Shown one piece after another: positions 1 through 8,550 of a DNA stretch of 64,000 nucleotides. Positions within the stretch are counted from its first letter, which is position 1, and every line of letters starts with the position of its first letter. The notes under the pieces are model-generated. The model worked only from the letters and a program-made list of their open reading frames with translations. It was not told the DNA's origin and did not search any database. Source of the DNA: Motiliproteus sp. MSK22-1. GTDB lineage: Bacteria; Pseudomonadota; Gammaproteobacteria; Pseudomonadales; Balneatricaceae. Location of the stretch: positions 1 to 64,000 of the forward strand of contig NZ_MIEQ01000053.1 of the NCBI RefSeq assembly GCF_001968815.1, written 5' to 3'. The translations under genes were made by a program, and so were the position numbers.

Positions 1-95
1 ACTCGTCCAATATCGCTAAAGCCAGCCCCTTGTTTCCACAAATCAAAAACAAGATTTCTCTCATCATTAGTGAATGTGCGCTTTGGTCTTGTCAT
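1..95 (-). CDS. IS30 family transposase, N-terminal fragment (cut by window edge)
   Basis: An ATG at 95 (minus strand) opens a frame that stays open to the window edge, about 31 codons. It begins MTRPKRTFTNDER and continues with FDLWKQGAGFSDIGR, the N-terminal helix-turn-helix typical of IS30 family transposases. The DDE catalytic domain would lie outside the window. It overlaps the tail of the IS3 OrfA frame in another phase. Because only the N-terminus is visible, intactness cannot be judged. Confidence 0.6.
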   Translation of the reverse strand, partial: MTRPKRTFTNDERNLVFDLWKQGAGFSDIGR

Positions 96-157
96 CAAAT
101 AAACTCCGCCAAATCAGTATATTAGTATAACTGTTGCGTTGTTCACTTGAATCTACA
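1..157 (-). mobile_element. IS30-type insertion sequence, left part only
   Basis: The first 157 bases carry one end of an IS30-type element whose transposase starts at 95 and runs off the window. The IS3 OrfA reading frame at 158-438 loses its family sequence exactly where a TGTAGATTCAAGTG-like end begins (read on the minus strand from 157), so this looks like an insertion into an older IS3 copy. The end assignment is inferred from that junction. The other end and any target duplication lie outside the window. Confidence 0.6.
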
Positions 158-438
158 GCGGCCTTTTTTAAAATCTCGACTTCCTCCAGAAGGTTTTCGT
201 TTTCCTGCTTAAGTTTCGAAAGATCACTTTGATCTTCTTTCTTTGGGCGCCCTCTCCCCTTAAAAGCCTGATCACCCTTGCTATCCAATTGTTCTTTCCA
301 TTTGTAGAGCTGATTGCGACGAAGACCGAGTTCTCTCGCAACTTCGCTTGGAGTCTTATCTGACTCTTCCATCAACCGAATAGCTTCTTGTTTGAATTCC
401 TTGGTATAAGTCTTATATGGCTTACGTTTTCTTGTCAT
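67..438 (-). pseudogene. IS3 family transposase OrfA, C-terminus replaced by IS30 insertion
   Basis: The 123-residue frame is an IS3 (IS150/IS911-like) OrfA. Residues about 10-60 form a helix-turn-helix (TKEFKQEAIRL, SEVARELGLRRNQLYKWK), followed by a leucine-zipper coiled coil that ends EVEILKKAA. After that point the sequence (VDSSEQRN onward) is not OrfA-like and corresponds to the adjoining IS30 end, so the normal end of OrfA, the frameshift window and all of OrfB (the DDE integrase) are missing here. The upstream AGGAG-like site (near 445) and start at 438 are intact. It is probably inactive unless OrfB survives beyond the window. Confidence 0.75.
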
Positions 439-503
439 TTGAACACTCCTGTAACGACATAGTGTCGCTATTTAAAAGTGTCCGTCAAACTGGGGGAGGT
501 TCA
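158..503 (-). mobile_element. IS3 family element, left remnant
   Basis: This is the orfA-proximal end of an IS3-type element. Read on the minus strand it starts about 503 with TGAACCTCCCCCAGTTTGAC, a terminal sequence of the kind seen in IS3 elements, followed by the orfA leader. The distal part is replaced by the IS30-type element at 157. The outer end coincides with the TGA stop of the neighbouring membrane protein gene (501-914), so the insertion may have supplied that stop. Confidence 0.6.
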
Positions 504-914
504 GTCTGACCCCATTGGTTTTTTTGTTTTCATCAAAAACGCTACTCCCCACCCAACAGTTAGCCCGACAAGAACAAATAGCTCGGGTAAGATCACCACC
601 CAGAGGTCCTCAATTGTTAGCGAATTCCCAACAAAGGTTCTAAATAAAACATTTCTCTTGAATATTTCCAAAGCTCCAAAAATTAGAATATAAACAGACC
701 TTTTGTTAGAAAGAAAAATTATAACAATCCCTGCCAAGCCATAATTTAGAACTAACGGAATTGCTTGTATCCACAACATGTCGTAACCAGAAAAAGGTCT
801 ATCTAATATAAATAGTTTCGTAAAAACCATTTCCGTGAAAGAACAAAAAAATGACAAAATAATAAATATAATTATCCATAAAAAAATATTCTTTAAAAAA
901 ACCACAATACGCAT
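501..914 (-). CDS. Small polytopic membrane protein, candidate RHS immunity protein
   Basis: This 137-residue protein is strongly hydrophobic, with about four predicted membrane segments (roughly residues 5-25, 45-65, 70-85 and 105-128). No family is recognised. It follows the RHS gene by 45 bases on the same strand, the usual position of an immunity gene for a polymorphic toxin, which is the only functional clue. Its last residues (KKPMGSD, then TGA) lie at the junction with the IS3 element, so the C-terminus may have been shortened or changed by the insertion. Immunity is an inference; it could be an unrelated membrane protein. Confidence 0.55.
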   Translation of the reverse strand: MRIVVFLKNIFLWIIIFIILSFFCSFTEMVFTKLFILDRPFSGYDMLWIQAIPLVLNYGLAGIVIIFLSNKRSVYILIFGALEIFKRNVLFRTFVGNSLTIEDLWVVILPELFVLVGLTVGWGVAFLMKTKKPMGSD

Positions 915-959
915 TTCTATGTTTCTTCCATTTTAACGATTCCACCGCCAAACATAGGA

Positions 960-3900
960 CTATCGATTAGACCACCATTCAAATGCGTCTCGACAAGCCA
1001 ATTCAGCTAGCAATTCATTATACGCTCTAAGCCCTCTAGACATGGAACCTTCAAAAGAAGTAGTTTTATGCTCCTTTTCCCATCGTTCCAAAATCACATC
1101 TTCTTCCTTACCATAAAAATCAACAACACCACAATCTACACAATAACCCCAGGACACTTCTTTTCCATGTAACTCATATTTAACAAGCTCAGTAATTGTT
1201 TTATGAAAATAACAGTTAGCTTTGGCAGGCGTATAAATCATTAATGGTATACTCCAAGGCTTCGCCGCGCTCTGAAGAATTAGTTCCACTCTAATATTCC
1301 ACTCCTCATTTATTTTTTCGCGAGAGACTTTCTGTGAAAACAGATCAGGAATAGTAATCCCACCTATCTCCTCGCAATACAAACCCAATCTATCTGTTAA
1401 AGTGAGGGGATTTGCAAATGCATAAGCATAGGTATTCAACCCTCCTTTTAGACCGATCGGATCACTTTGTAAATATCGGCCTAAACTAGGATCATAATCT
1501 CTAAAATAATTTTGATGTAACTTAGTCTCTTGATCATAATACTGGCCCGGGAACCGTAGGTTATTTATTACTTGATTAGTCAAGACATGCGCTTGACCAA
1601 AAACCTCGTAGCGAGCCTCCCATACGACTGAACCATTAGCAGCTAACAGTCGAACAGGTGTTCCTATTTGATCATTCTGATAATAATAGTACTTACCTTC
1701 GACAGTGCGCTGAAACAACGGAGCCGACCCTTGTTTTCCATAGGGGCCATATTGGTATTCTTTAATTAGGGAACCATCAGCATCATATTCAGCGGCAAGC
1801 CCCTGCTCCGTGTATAAGTAAAAAACCGTCGTATTCATAGAGTTTTTTCGGATTCGTCGACCATATGAATCATAGGCATATTGTGCCACTGTTATGCCAT
1901 CCTGATGAACCTCTATCAAACGCTCCTCTCTGTTATAGGTATAGTTGGTAACTATAGGTGTATTATTCTCTGTATCAGCACCAATATATTCCTTCTTAAT
2001 GACGTGCCCATTGTCATTGTAGCTCCAACGCCATTCACCCCCTTTTTCAATCAACTGGTTTCTAGCGTTATATGTCCCGGTTACTGTCTTTGAGATCTCG
2101 GAACCAACCGCAATAGTTTCGTGACTGACACGGTTACCAACGCCATCATAAGCAAACAATTCCGAAGTTGAATTAAGCCCTACGCCTTCAGGGTAGCTAG
2201 AAGTAGTTATCCTGCGCTGTTTATCGTAGCTAAAGCTATAGTCACCATGCTCAGTTTCGATTGATATGACATTTCCTTGAGTATCGTAACCATAGAGCGA
2301 TTTTCCAAGTCCATTGCTCGCTGCATCAAAAATATTCTGTTGTTTCTGGCGTTGGAGGTCATCATATTGATACCGAACAACTGTGCCACCTGGAAGGGTC
2401 AATGTTTGAGGTAGTATCCAATCAAAATCACTATAAGCTACAGAACCTATGCCCGGTATAACAACTGCTTCGAGCTGATTATTTTTATTATAGTGATAGC
2501 TATAAGTTATTCCTTCAGGATTGGTATAGCTCTTTTTTAGCCCGTTGGGATAGTAACTATAACTGTAATTTTTCTGAAAACTTCCATAATCAACAACAAC
2601 ATTAATTAATTGGTCAATATCATTATATTTATATATTTCACTATGAGCAGATATATCAGAAGTCAACCCACTAGAAGCACTACCTACTCTCTGACTGTAG
2701 CCTGTATATTGACCACTTTCATTATAGGAATACTCAACCACTTTTATTGGGGAAGAGTTATCCTTATGTGCGTAAAGCTTACTTCCAACTAGTCGATTAG
2801 CATTGTCATAATTATAAGAAATTTTTTCGTCACTAGGATTAATTTCAGCTATTAAACTACCTAGCTTGCTGTATTGATAAGTACGTGAAACAGTATTTCC
2901 ACTATCTCCATTCCTAATTTCCTCAGCTATCTGATTATTAAGAGTGTAGGAATAATCAGTACGACCTTCTTCGGGGTCAATAACACGAATAATATTATCT
3001 CTAGAATCATATTTATAAGAAGTAATTCCTCCAGACACATCCGTAAACCGAATTAACCGATTAAATATATCATACTGTCGAGAATCACTATTTTCTTTCT
3101 CTCCACTACTCCCGATCAAATTATTATTAACGTCATAGCTAAAGTTATTAGTTACATCTATTTCTTCGGCTCGAATAGTTCTATTTATAATGCGATTACG
3201 GCTATCATATGTAAAAAATTCATCGTAACTTGGTGTATGAATAGCACTTAAGCGTTCGTTCTGATAACTATATTTAAACTGATTTCCCATGCCATCAGTA
3301 TGGCTGGCCAAACTGCCTTGGTCATTATAGCCTATAAGACTAGAATTAGAATTTGCATCAATAAAAGCAGTAAGACGATTACTCGAATCATATTCCAATA
3401 TAGTACGCTTGCCTGCCATATTGGTTATCATAAGAGGAAAACCTGCCGCATTGGTAGTGAAAGAGCTAGTACTGCCATTAGCTTTAGTCAACTGTTCCAA
3501 ATTACCGGCCTTATCATAACGGTAGTGCTGCCCTTGAGAGAGTGGATTAACATCGCTAAGCCGATTTCCTACAGCATCGAAACTTCGTAGCCAGTAATTG
3601 GTTTCTGCATCGGTTATTCTAAAAGAGTTTCCCAGTGCATCAAATTCTGAATAGCTGGTCACATTGTCTAAAGGATCCGTTTCCTCAACCATATTCCCCC
3701 GATCATCATACTTCCACCGAGTAACCGCCAACTCGGTCCCACCCGCAACAGACTCCCCTGTAATCATTTTGATAAGCTGCCCATACCCATCATACTCATA
3801 CCGAGTAGTCCGCTGCTCAGGCAACCCCTTAGCCTCAATCAGCGCCAATAAATTCCCGGAATCATCATACTGGTACTCAGTAACAACTCCCCGAGCATCC

Positions 3901-5267
3901 GTTTCTGTTAAAGGAAGACTGAAACGAACGTCATAGGTAGTACTTTCACTACTCCCATCCGGATAAGTCTTACGAAGCACATTCTTAAACTGATCATACT
4001 CAGTAACGGTCTTGCCACCCCGCGGATCGGTATCCACGGTCTGGGCCACATAGGTCAGTGCCCCACTACCCACCTGAGACTGCACGCCACCACTTTCCGT
4101 CGCATAACAATTTTTGCTCACCAATCCACCACTTAAGGTAGTGACAACGGTAATCCCATAGGAGTAGCTGTAGTTATCAACTAGGTTGGCAACGCCAATT
4201 GAACCGTCGGATAGGATCACATCTCGGGTAGTCCGCGCATCATTGCCCAGTCCAAAGGAAACCAGGGTTCCGTGCTCGTCATACTCTTTTTCCTTAACGA
4301 CCCCAGTAGCATCGGTTTCACGGTGGATAAAGACCCGTTTATCTTCATTAAATGAGGTTTCGTAGGTGCTTCCGGCGCCATCGGCGTTGGTCATTCCTTT
4401 CAGTTCGCCACCCTGATCCCGAGAAAAAGTACAGGTCTGACCCCCTGCTGAAATGCTGACAGCATCAGCTGCAGCAATACTGGGGCTCATGTTATAGGTG
4501 GTAGCTTGCCCTTTGGCATCACTAAAGCTGCTCAACTGACCGTTGCTGTCGTAGGTAAAGCTGTAGCGCTTACCTCTGGGGTCATCGATACCGATCAGCT
4601 TGTCTTCGCCGTCGTAGTGGTAGAGCACATTACGACCACTGTAATCGCTGACTTTTGCTATTTGGTATTCACCGGGTTTTGAACCGGGTTCCCAATCGAA
4701 GTTAACGACAACATTACCGTGATAATCGCGGACAGCGCTGATTTCACCTTGTTCATTACGATCTACACTGACGGTTACTCCATTGCGGTCGCTGTAGCGC
4801 ACCATAGGAATACGGGTTATCTTGCCGTTATCATCTCGCTCTACGGCGTAGTCGATCACATTACCTTTGCGATCTGCCCAGCGATATTCGTCCTGCTCTT
4901 CCCGGTAAGTGATGGTGTAGATCAGCTGATTTTCATAGGTGGCGGTTGATTCCCCGACAATACGGGGATAATAGGAATCGATCCGGCGAAAGGACGATGG
5001 ATGCTGATCTTCAACATTGATCCATGCCGGTTCCAGATCAGCCCAGCGCCGGTTCCAGATCCACTTGCCATCCTCCCAGTAACGAGTCGTGCGGACAGTT
5101 CCACCCAATACCTTTACAGTTAGATCGGTAAAGGTCTCATTGATCTTGCCGGTGGCAAAATTGGGCGGTGCATTATCGGATGTAATACCGCCCACAGCTA
5201 ACGCCTCCAGGCTCAGCAACCCAGTAATGATTACTGTAGCTATGCGGATCAATGTCTGTTTTATCAT
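960..5267 (-). CDS. RHS/YD-repeat protein with variable C-terminal domain (putative secreted polymorphic toxin)
   Basis: This 1435-residue protein has an N-terminal signal peptide (hydrophobic stretch about 5-25), then a long array of YD repeats (for example YDSNGQL, YDDSGNLL, YDKAGNLEQL) covering about residues 150-1200, which in RHS proteins form a closed shell. The RHS core region lies near 1200-1310, with RFPGQYYDQETKLHQNYFRDY and RYLQSDPIGL. It ends at LTDRLGL, a variant of the usual DPxGL boundary. The last 130 or so residues are unlike the core and include paired cysteines (GYCVDCG). I do not recognise this domain. In the family, the C-terminal segment is a cleaved toxin. No PAAR or VgrG domain is seen, so export is probably Sec-dependent. 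The next gene (501-914) is the candidate immunity partner. Confidence 0.88.
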   Translation of the reverse strand: MIKQTLIRIATVIITGLLSLEALAVGGITSDNAPPNFATGKINETFTDLTVKVLGGTVRTTRYWEDGKWIWNRRWADLEPAWINVEDQHPSSFRRIDSYYPRIVGESTATYENQLIYTITYREEQDEYRWADRKGNVIDYAVERDDNGKITRIPMVRYSDRNGVTVSVDRNEQGEISAVRDYHGNVVVNFDWEPGSKPGEYQIAKVSDYSGRNVLYHYDGEDKLIGIDDPRGKRYSFTYDSNGQLSSFSDAKGQATTYNMSPSIAAADAVSISAGGQTCTFSRDQGGELKGMTNADGAGSTYETSFNEDKRVFIHRETDATGVVKEKEYDEHGTLVSFGLGNDARTTRDVILSDGSIGVANLVDNYSYSYGITVVTTLSGGLVSKNCYATESGGVQSQVGSGALTYVAQTVDTDPRGGKTVTEYDQFKNVLRKTYPDGSSESTTYDVRFSLPLTETDARGVVTEYQYDDSGNLLALIEAKGLPEQRTTRYEYDGYGQLIKMITGESVAGGTELAVTRWKYDDRGNMVEETDPLDNVTSYSEFDALGNSFRITDAETNYWLRSFDAVGNRLSDVNPLSQGQHYRYDKAGNLEQLTKANGSTSSFTTNAAGFPLMITNMAGKRTILEYDSSNRLTAFIDANSNSSLIGYNDQGSLASHTDGMGNQFKYSYQNERLSAIHTPSYDEFFTYDSRNRIINRTIRAEEIDVTNNFSYDVNNNLIGSSGEKENSDSRQYDIFNRLIRFTDVSGGITSYKYDSRDNIIRVIDPEEGRTDYSYTLNNQIAEEIRNGDSGNTVSRTYQYSKLGSLIAEINPSDEKISYNYDNANRLVGSKLYAHKDNSSPIKVVEYSYNESGQYTGYSQRVGSASSGLTSDISAHSEIYKYNDIDQLINVVVDYGSFQKNYSYSYYPNGLKKSYTNPEGITYSYHYNKNNQLEAVVIPGIGSVAYSDFDWILPQTLTLPGGTVVRYQYDDLQRQKQQNIFDAASNGLGKSLYGYDTQGNVISIETEHGDYSFSYDKQRRITTSSYPEGVGLNSTSELFAYDGVGNRVSHETIAVGSEISKTVTGTYNARNQLIEKGGEWRWSYNDNGHVIKKEYIGADTENNTPIVTNYTYNREERLIEVHQDGITVAQYAYDSYGRRIRKNSMNTTVFYLYTEQGLAAEYDADGSLIKEYQYGPYGKQGSAPLFQRTVEGKYYYYQNDQIGTPVRLLAANGSVVWEARYEVFGQAHVLTNQVINNLRFPGQYYDQETKLHQNYFRDYDPSLGRYLQSDPIGLKGGLNTYAYAFANPLTLTDRLGLYCEEIGGITIPDLFSQKVSREKINEEWNIRVELILQSAAKPWSIPLMIYTPAKANCYFHKTITELVKYELHGKEVSWGYCVDCGVVDFYGKEEDVILERWEKEHKTTSFEGSMSRGLRAYNELLAELACRDAFEWWSNR

Positions 5268-6026
5268 AGGTTTTGAAACTGTCCTTGTAGTTGGCTATCC
5301 GGCAATACTGGTGCCGTCAATAGAGGGGCTTAAAAAAAGAGGGGTTAACGCGGCAACAAAAGAAATACTCATAGCGATCAGCCAAAACTCCATGGCAAGT
5401 TTCCAATTAAGGCAAGTATCGAAAAGTGCATCCCGTGCAGCAAACGCACGACAAATGTATCTAAATTAATCGATTTGTCAACAGACTGAAGGGACTTTAA
5501 TGTCTCTTACAAGAGAAAACAAGGCTCCGCTTAGATAAAAGTTAGAAAACTTGGCGACAGGTTTAAACGCTTGGTGTTTGCTCTCTGAAGTATGTGTATT
5601 GATCGCTCTGCTGCTGATTAGCACCGCCACCTCAGCTTACAGTTGTCGCTCGCCAATTACCCAGGTATGGCGCAGGGTTCCGTTATTTAAAAGAGAGTAG
5701 AGGCAGGACTAATATTGGTAAACCGCAACTTAGCTTGTTTTACCAGTGTGTAGATTTTTCAAACGAACCTGTGATTTTTTTATGTGTTATTGACAGTTCT
5801 CTTATGGGATTTTTTTAACTTGTTGATAAATATCAAATTTATTTTTTGGCATGGCTTGTGCCTTACCAAAGTAAGGTCGCTGCAAGTTCTGTCATGCTTA
5901 AATGGGTTTGTTATGACGACCGGGTAAGGCTAAGGAACCTATGAATAAGTCCATTGTGTTCTCTGTTCAGAGGTCCCCTGATGCCGATCATCTGGCAGAG
6001 GCTAACTGTCTATTAAGGAGAGCGTT
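5268..6026. other. 759-bp intergenic region
   Basis: The region lies between divergent genes (RHS on minus, small membrane protein on plus) and is AT-rich in its second half. No convincing gene is visible. A ~37-bp sequence at 5929-5967 is repeated at 46144-46181 (see the repeat entry). A consensus-like ribosome site (aaggagag) precedes the gene at 6027. Long-range promoters could not be assigned with confidence. Confidence 0.5.
5929..5967 (+). repeat. Dispersed ~37-bp repeat, copy 1
   Basis: The sequence CTAAGGAACCTATGAATAAG followed by TCCATTGTGTTCTCTGTT recurs with few differences at 46144-46181. Both copies are intergenic and upstream of small exported or membrane protein genes. Its nature (insertion sequence end, small mobile repeat, or regulatory element) is unknown. 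Confidence 0.55.
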
Positions 6027-6218
6027 ATGGGTGTTGAAGTCAGTGGTGTTTTAGGAATTCTGATTCTTATTTTGGATATTTGGGCGATTATTCAGACGTT
6101 ACAAAGCTCCACAACAACCGGGCGTAAGATACTCTGGGTACTATTGATCTTGTTGCTGCCTTTTGTTGGTCTGATCCTGTGGTTCTTCTTAGGACCAAGG
6201 GGGATGAGGGGGGCTTAG
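6027..6218 (+). CDS. Small PLDc_N-type membrane protein
   Basis: A 63-residue protein with two membrane helices (about 6-26 and 34-56) separated by a short polar loop, ending WFFLGPRG. Hydrophobic segments followed by W-F-x-x-GPR is the signature of the PLDc_N domain (the membrane anchor of phospholipase D/cardiolipin synthase proteins), here as a stand-alone peptide. A strong site (AAGGAGAG) sits 7 bases before the ATG. The function of stand-alone PLDc_N proteins is not established; a role in envelope stress or inner-membrane assembly is possible. Confidence 0.7.
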   Translation: MGVEVSGVLGILILILDIWAIIQTLQSSTTTGRKILWVLLILLLPFVGLILWFFLGPRGMRGA

Positions 6219-6331
6219 CCGCATAAAACCGGCAGCAATATACAGGGTAAGCTCGACGCGATATGCTGTTATTCCAATGAAGGGGTTGTTTTTCCCCTAC
6301 CGATTTTCTCACACATGGAGGCTGGATAGAG

Positions 6332-6562
6332 ATGATTGAACCGACTCATTCCATTAATACATTGTTCGAGCAGCTGGGTTTACCGGCTGAATCTGATCAG
6401 ATTGAAGCGTTTATCAGTAGCCATCAACTACAAGACGGAACCCTGTTGCATGAAGCACCATTTTGGACGCCTTCTCAATCCTCATTTTTACGGGAGGGGC
6501 TGACGGCTGATGCTGACTGGGCCGAAGTGATTGATGAGCTTGATGCCCGGTTACGAGCTTAG
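6332..6562 (+). CDS. DUF2789 family protein
   Basis: A 76-residue acidic, soluble protein. It matches the DUF2789 pattern well: a start HSINTLFEQLGLP, a central APFWTPSQSSFLREGL and an end ADWAEVIDELDARLR. The family is common in gammaproteobacteria and has no assigned function. It ends 5 bases before the lipid kinase gene, so it is probably read with it. Confidence 0.85.
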   Translation: MIEPTHSINTLFEQLGLPAESDQIEAFISSHQLQDGTLLHEAPFWTPSQSSFLREGLTADADWAEVIDELDARLRA

Positions 6563-6567
6563 TTTTT

Positions 6568-7494
6568 ATGTGCCAGTCCATTCTGCTGATTTACAACCCA
6601 GCATCAGGATATCTAATCAGCAATATGCCTGACAATGCAAAGTTCTTCTTTGAAGAACAGCTGGTCCAGCATTGTCAGGCGAATAAGATTTCATTGACCC
6701 TGCTGAGGTTGGATTCGGCGACTACTGAATCGATAGCTGGCTGCCTGCAACGCTTAAAACCTGATCAGGTATGGGTGGCCGGAGGAGATGGTACGGTCCT
6801 GAGTGTGGCAAAGGAGACGGTCCTGCTTGGTATTCCGATTGGGGTAATACCTTGCGGAACCATGAATCTTCTAGCCAGAGATATGGGTATGTCTCTCGAT
6901 GTAGAGCAGGCCATCAAGCAGTTATGCAATGCTGAAGTACGAAAGATTGATATGGCAGAGCTCAATGGTCAGCCGTTTTTATGCCTCTCAAATATAGGTA
7001 TGTCGACCCGATTAACAGATCAGCGAGAACGATTACGCAAGAATCCTGGGTGGATGCGATGGCCCTTAATGCTTTGGTATATGATTAAATTTATGTTCGC
7101 ATACCCAACTCTGTGTGTGCATATCAAGTTGGGGGATCAGGTCCATAGTGTGCGCACCCGTTCCATATCAATCAGTAATAACTTATTGGCTCCACAAAGC
7201 TCATTGGTTCCTGAGCGGAAGAGACTTGATTGCGGAATACTGGGGATTTATGTTGCCAAAGATAGTTCAATTTGGTCGTTACCCCGACTGATCCTCCGCT
7301 TATTCAGCCGAAACTGGCAGCATGATAAGGATCTGGTGATCTTCAAAGCCGATAAGGTCCGGATTAACTTCCTTAAGCCAAAACAGCGCATTAAGGTAAT
7401 GAGCGATGGAGAGCTGCGTTCAGAAATCCCTCCTTTAGAATACGAGTTAAAACCGGCTGCGCTGAAAATACTGCGACCCATTGAGCAATTATGA
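6568..7494 (+). CDS. Diacylglycerol kinase-family lipid kinase (YegS/BmrU type)
   Basis: The 308-residue protein carries the DAGK catalytic domain: YNPASG near residue 10, the nucleotide-binding VWVAGGDGTVL near 70, and IPCGTMNLLARDMG near 92, followed by the family's C-terminal beta-sandwich. Members phosphorylate diacylglycerol or related lipids (or long-chain bases) at the cytoplasmic face of the membrane. Its last four bases overlap the start of the phosphoesterase gene, giving a translationally coupled pair. The exact lipid substrate cannot be read from sequence. Confidence 0.88.
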   Translation: MCQSILLIYNPASGYLISNMPDNAKFFFEEQLVQHCQANKISLTLLRLDSATTESIAGCLQRLKPDQVWVAGGDGTVLSVAKETVLLGIPIGVIPCGTMNLLARDMGMSLDVEQAIKQLCNAEVRKIDMAELNGQPFLCLSNIGMSTRLTDQRERLRKNPGWMRWPLMLWYMIKFMFAYPTLCVHIKLGDQVHSVRTRSISISNNLLAPQSSLVPERKRLDCGILGIYVAKDSSIWSLPRLILRLFSRNWQHDKDLVIFKADKVRINFLKPKQRIKVMSDGELRSEIPPLEYELKPAALKILRPIEQL

Positions 7495-8294
7495 GTATCA
7501 TCGCGCATATATCCGATCTTCATTTCGGTCGAGAGCAAATGCCTGTGATTCAGGCTCTGCTGCGCTCCTTGCGAGAGCATAGCCCTGATTTGGTTATAAT
7601 AAGTGGTGATTTGACTCAGCGAGCCACCCATCGGGAGTATCAACAGGCTAAAGAGTTCCTGGATAACCTGTCGTATCCCTATATGGTCGTACCTGGAAAT
7701 CATGACCTTTCAGCCCATCATATTATTGAACGTTTTATGTACCCTTGGCGAAAGTGGCGGCGTTATATCTCAGAACAGCTGGAATCGGTGGTGGAGAAAC
7801 CGGAGTTTGTTGCCGTCGGAGTCAATTCTGCTCGTCGTCTGGGGTTTTACTTTGACTGGTCGAGAGGTCGTATCAATCAGACACAGGTTCGTCAGGTATT
7901 AGAGAAGTTTAAAAACACCGCTGACCCGTGTTTACGCATTGTGGTTGCACATCATCCATTCTGGTTGCCAAGCGCCAGTTTACGTCGACATTTGATCGGT
8001 GGGCGCGATGAAGCGCTGGAAGCATTTAGTCATGCCGGAGTTGATCTGGTACTGGGCGGACATATTCATCTGCCATTTATGAAAATACTGAACGGTGTAT
8101 TGGTCTCCCATGCCGGTACAACGGTTTCTAATCGACTGATAACCGGTCAGCCTAATAGCTTTAATATGATCTATGGGAACCATATATCATTGCAGTTGGA
8201 AACCCTGGAGTGGGATGGTGATGAATTCAGCCTCCGCCAGCGGCAGTGCTTTAATAAAAAGGCAGAGGGGTGGGCCGCTGGAGCCACCCAGTAA
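7491..8294 (+). CDS. Calcineurin-like metallophosphoesterase
   Basis: A 267-residue protein with all metal-binding motifs of the class: ISDLHFG (D-x-H), VIISGDLTQ, VPGNHDL, VAHHPFW and GGHIHLPF. The arrangement resembles the CpdA/YfcE group of cytoplasmic phosphodiesterases. No signal peptide is present. It is translationally coupled (ATGA overlap) to the lipid kinase upstream, which suggests the pair acts on a shared phospholipid or phosphate ester, an inference only. Confidence 0.88.
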   Translation: MSIIAHISDLHFGREQMPVIQALLRSLREHSPDLVIISGDLTQRATHREYQQAKEFLDNLSYPYMVVPGNHDLSAHHIIERFMYPWRKWRRYISEQLESVVEKPEFVAVGVNSARRLGFYFDWSRGRINQTQVRQVLEKFKNTADPCLRIVVAHHPFWLPSASLRRHLIGGRDEALEAFSHAGVDLVLGGHIHLPFMKILNGVLVSHAGTTVSNRLITGQPNSFNMIYGNHISLQLETLEWDGDEFSLRQRQCFNKKAEGWAAGATQ

Positions 8295-8550
8295 ATTGCA
8301 TGATTCCGCCCTGTCTGCGCCACCTCTGCCACCTCTTCAATAGTCATTGTTCGACCACTGCTGACGGTATAGCGCTATGGCTGGTCTTGCTGAGTCTGAT
8401 GGCAATCGGTAATCATTTTGACAGTACTAATTTTGGCAGTTAGGATTCTTGCGCACTTCCAATAGTTGATACGTTGTTGTCGTCAGGATCCGTTCTTTGA
8501 GTCGTTCATAGAATCGGTTAAGTACAGGTTACCAATTGAAGGAAGCTTTA

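Noticed and set aside
5640-5690. A short minus-strand string resembling an amidohydrolase (NGTLRHTWVIGERQL)
   Set aside because: Only about 15 residues are suggestive, with stops close by; too short to call a pseudogene.
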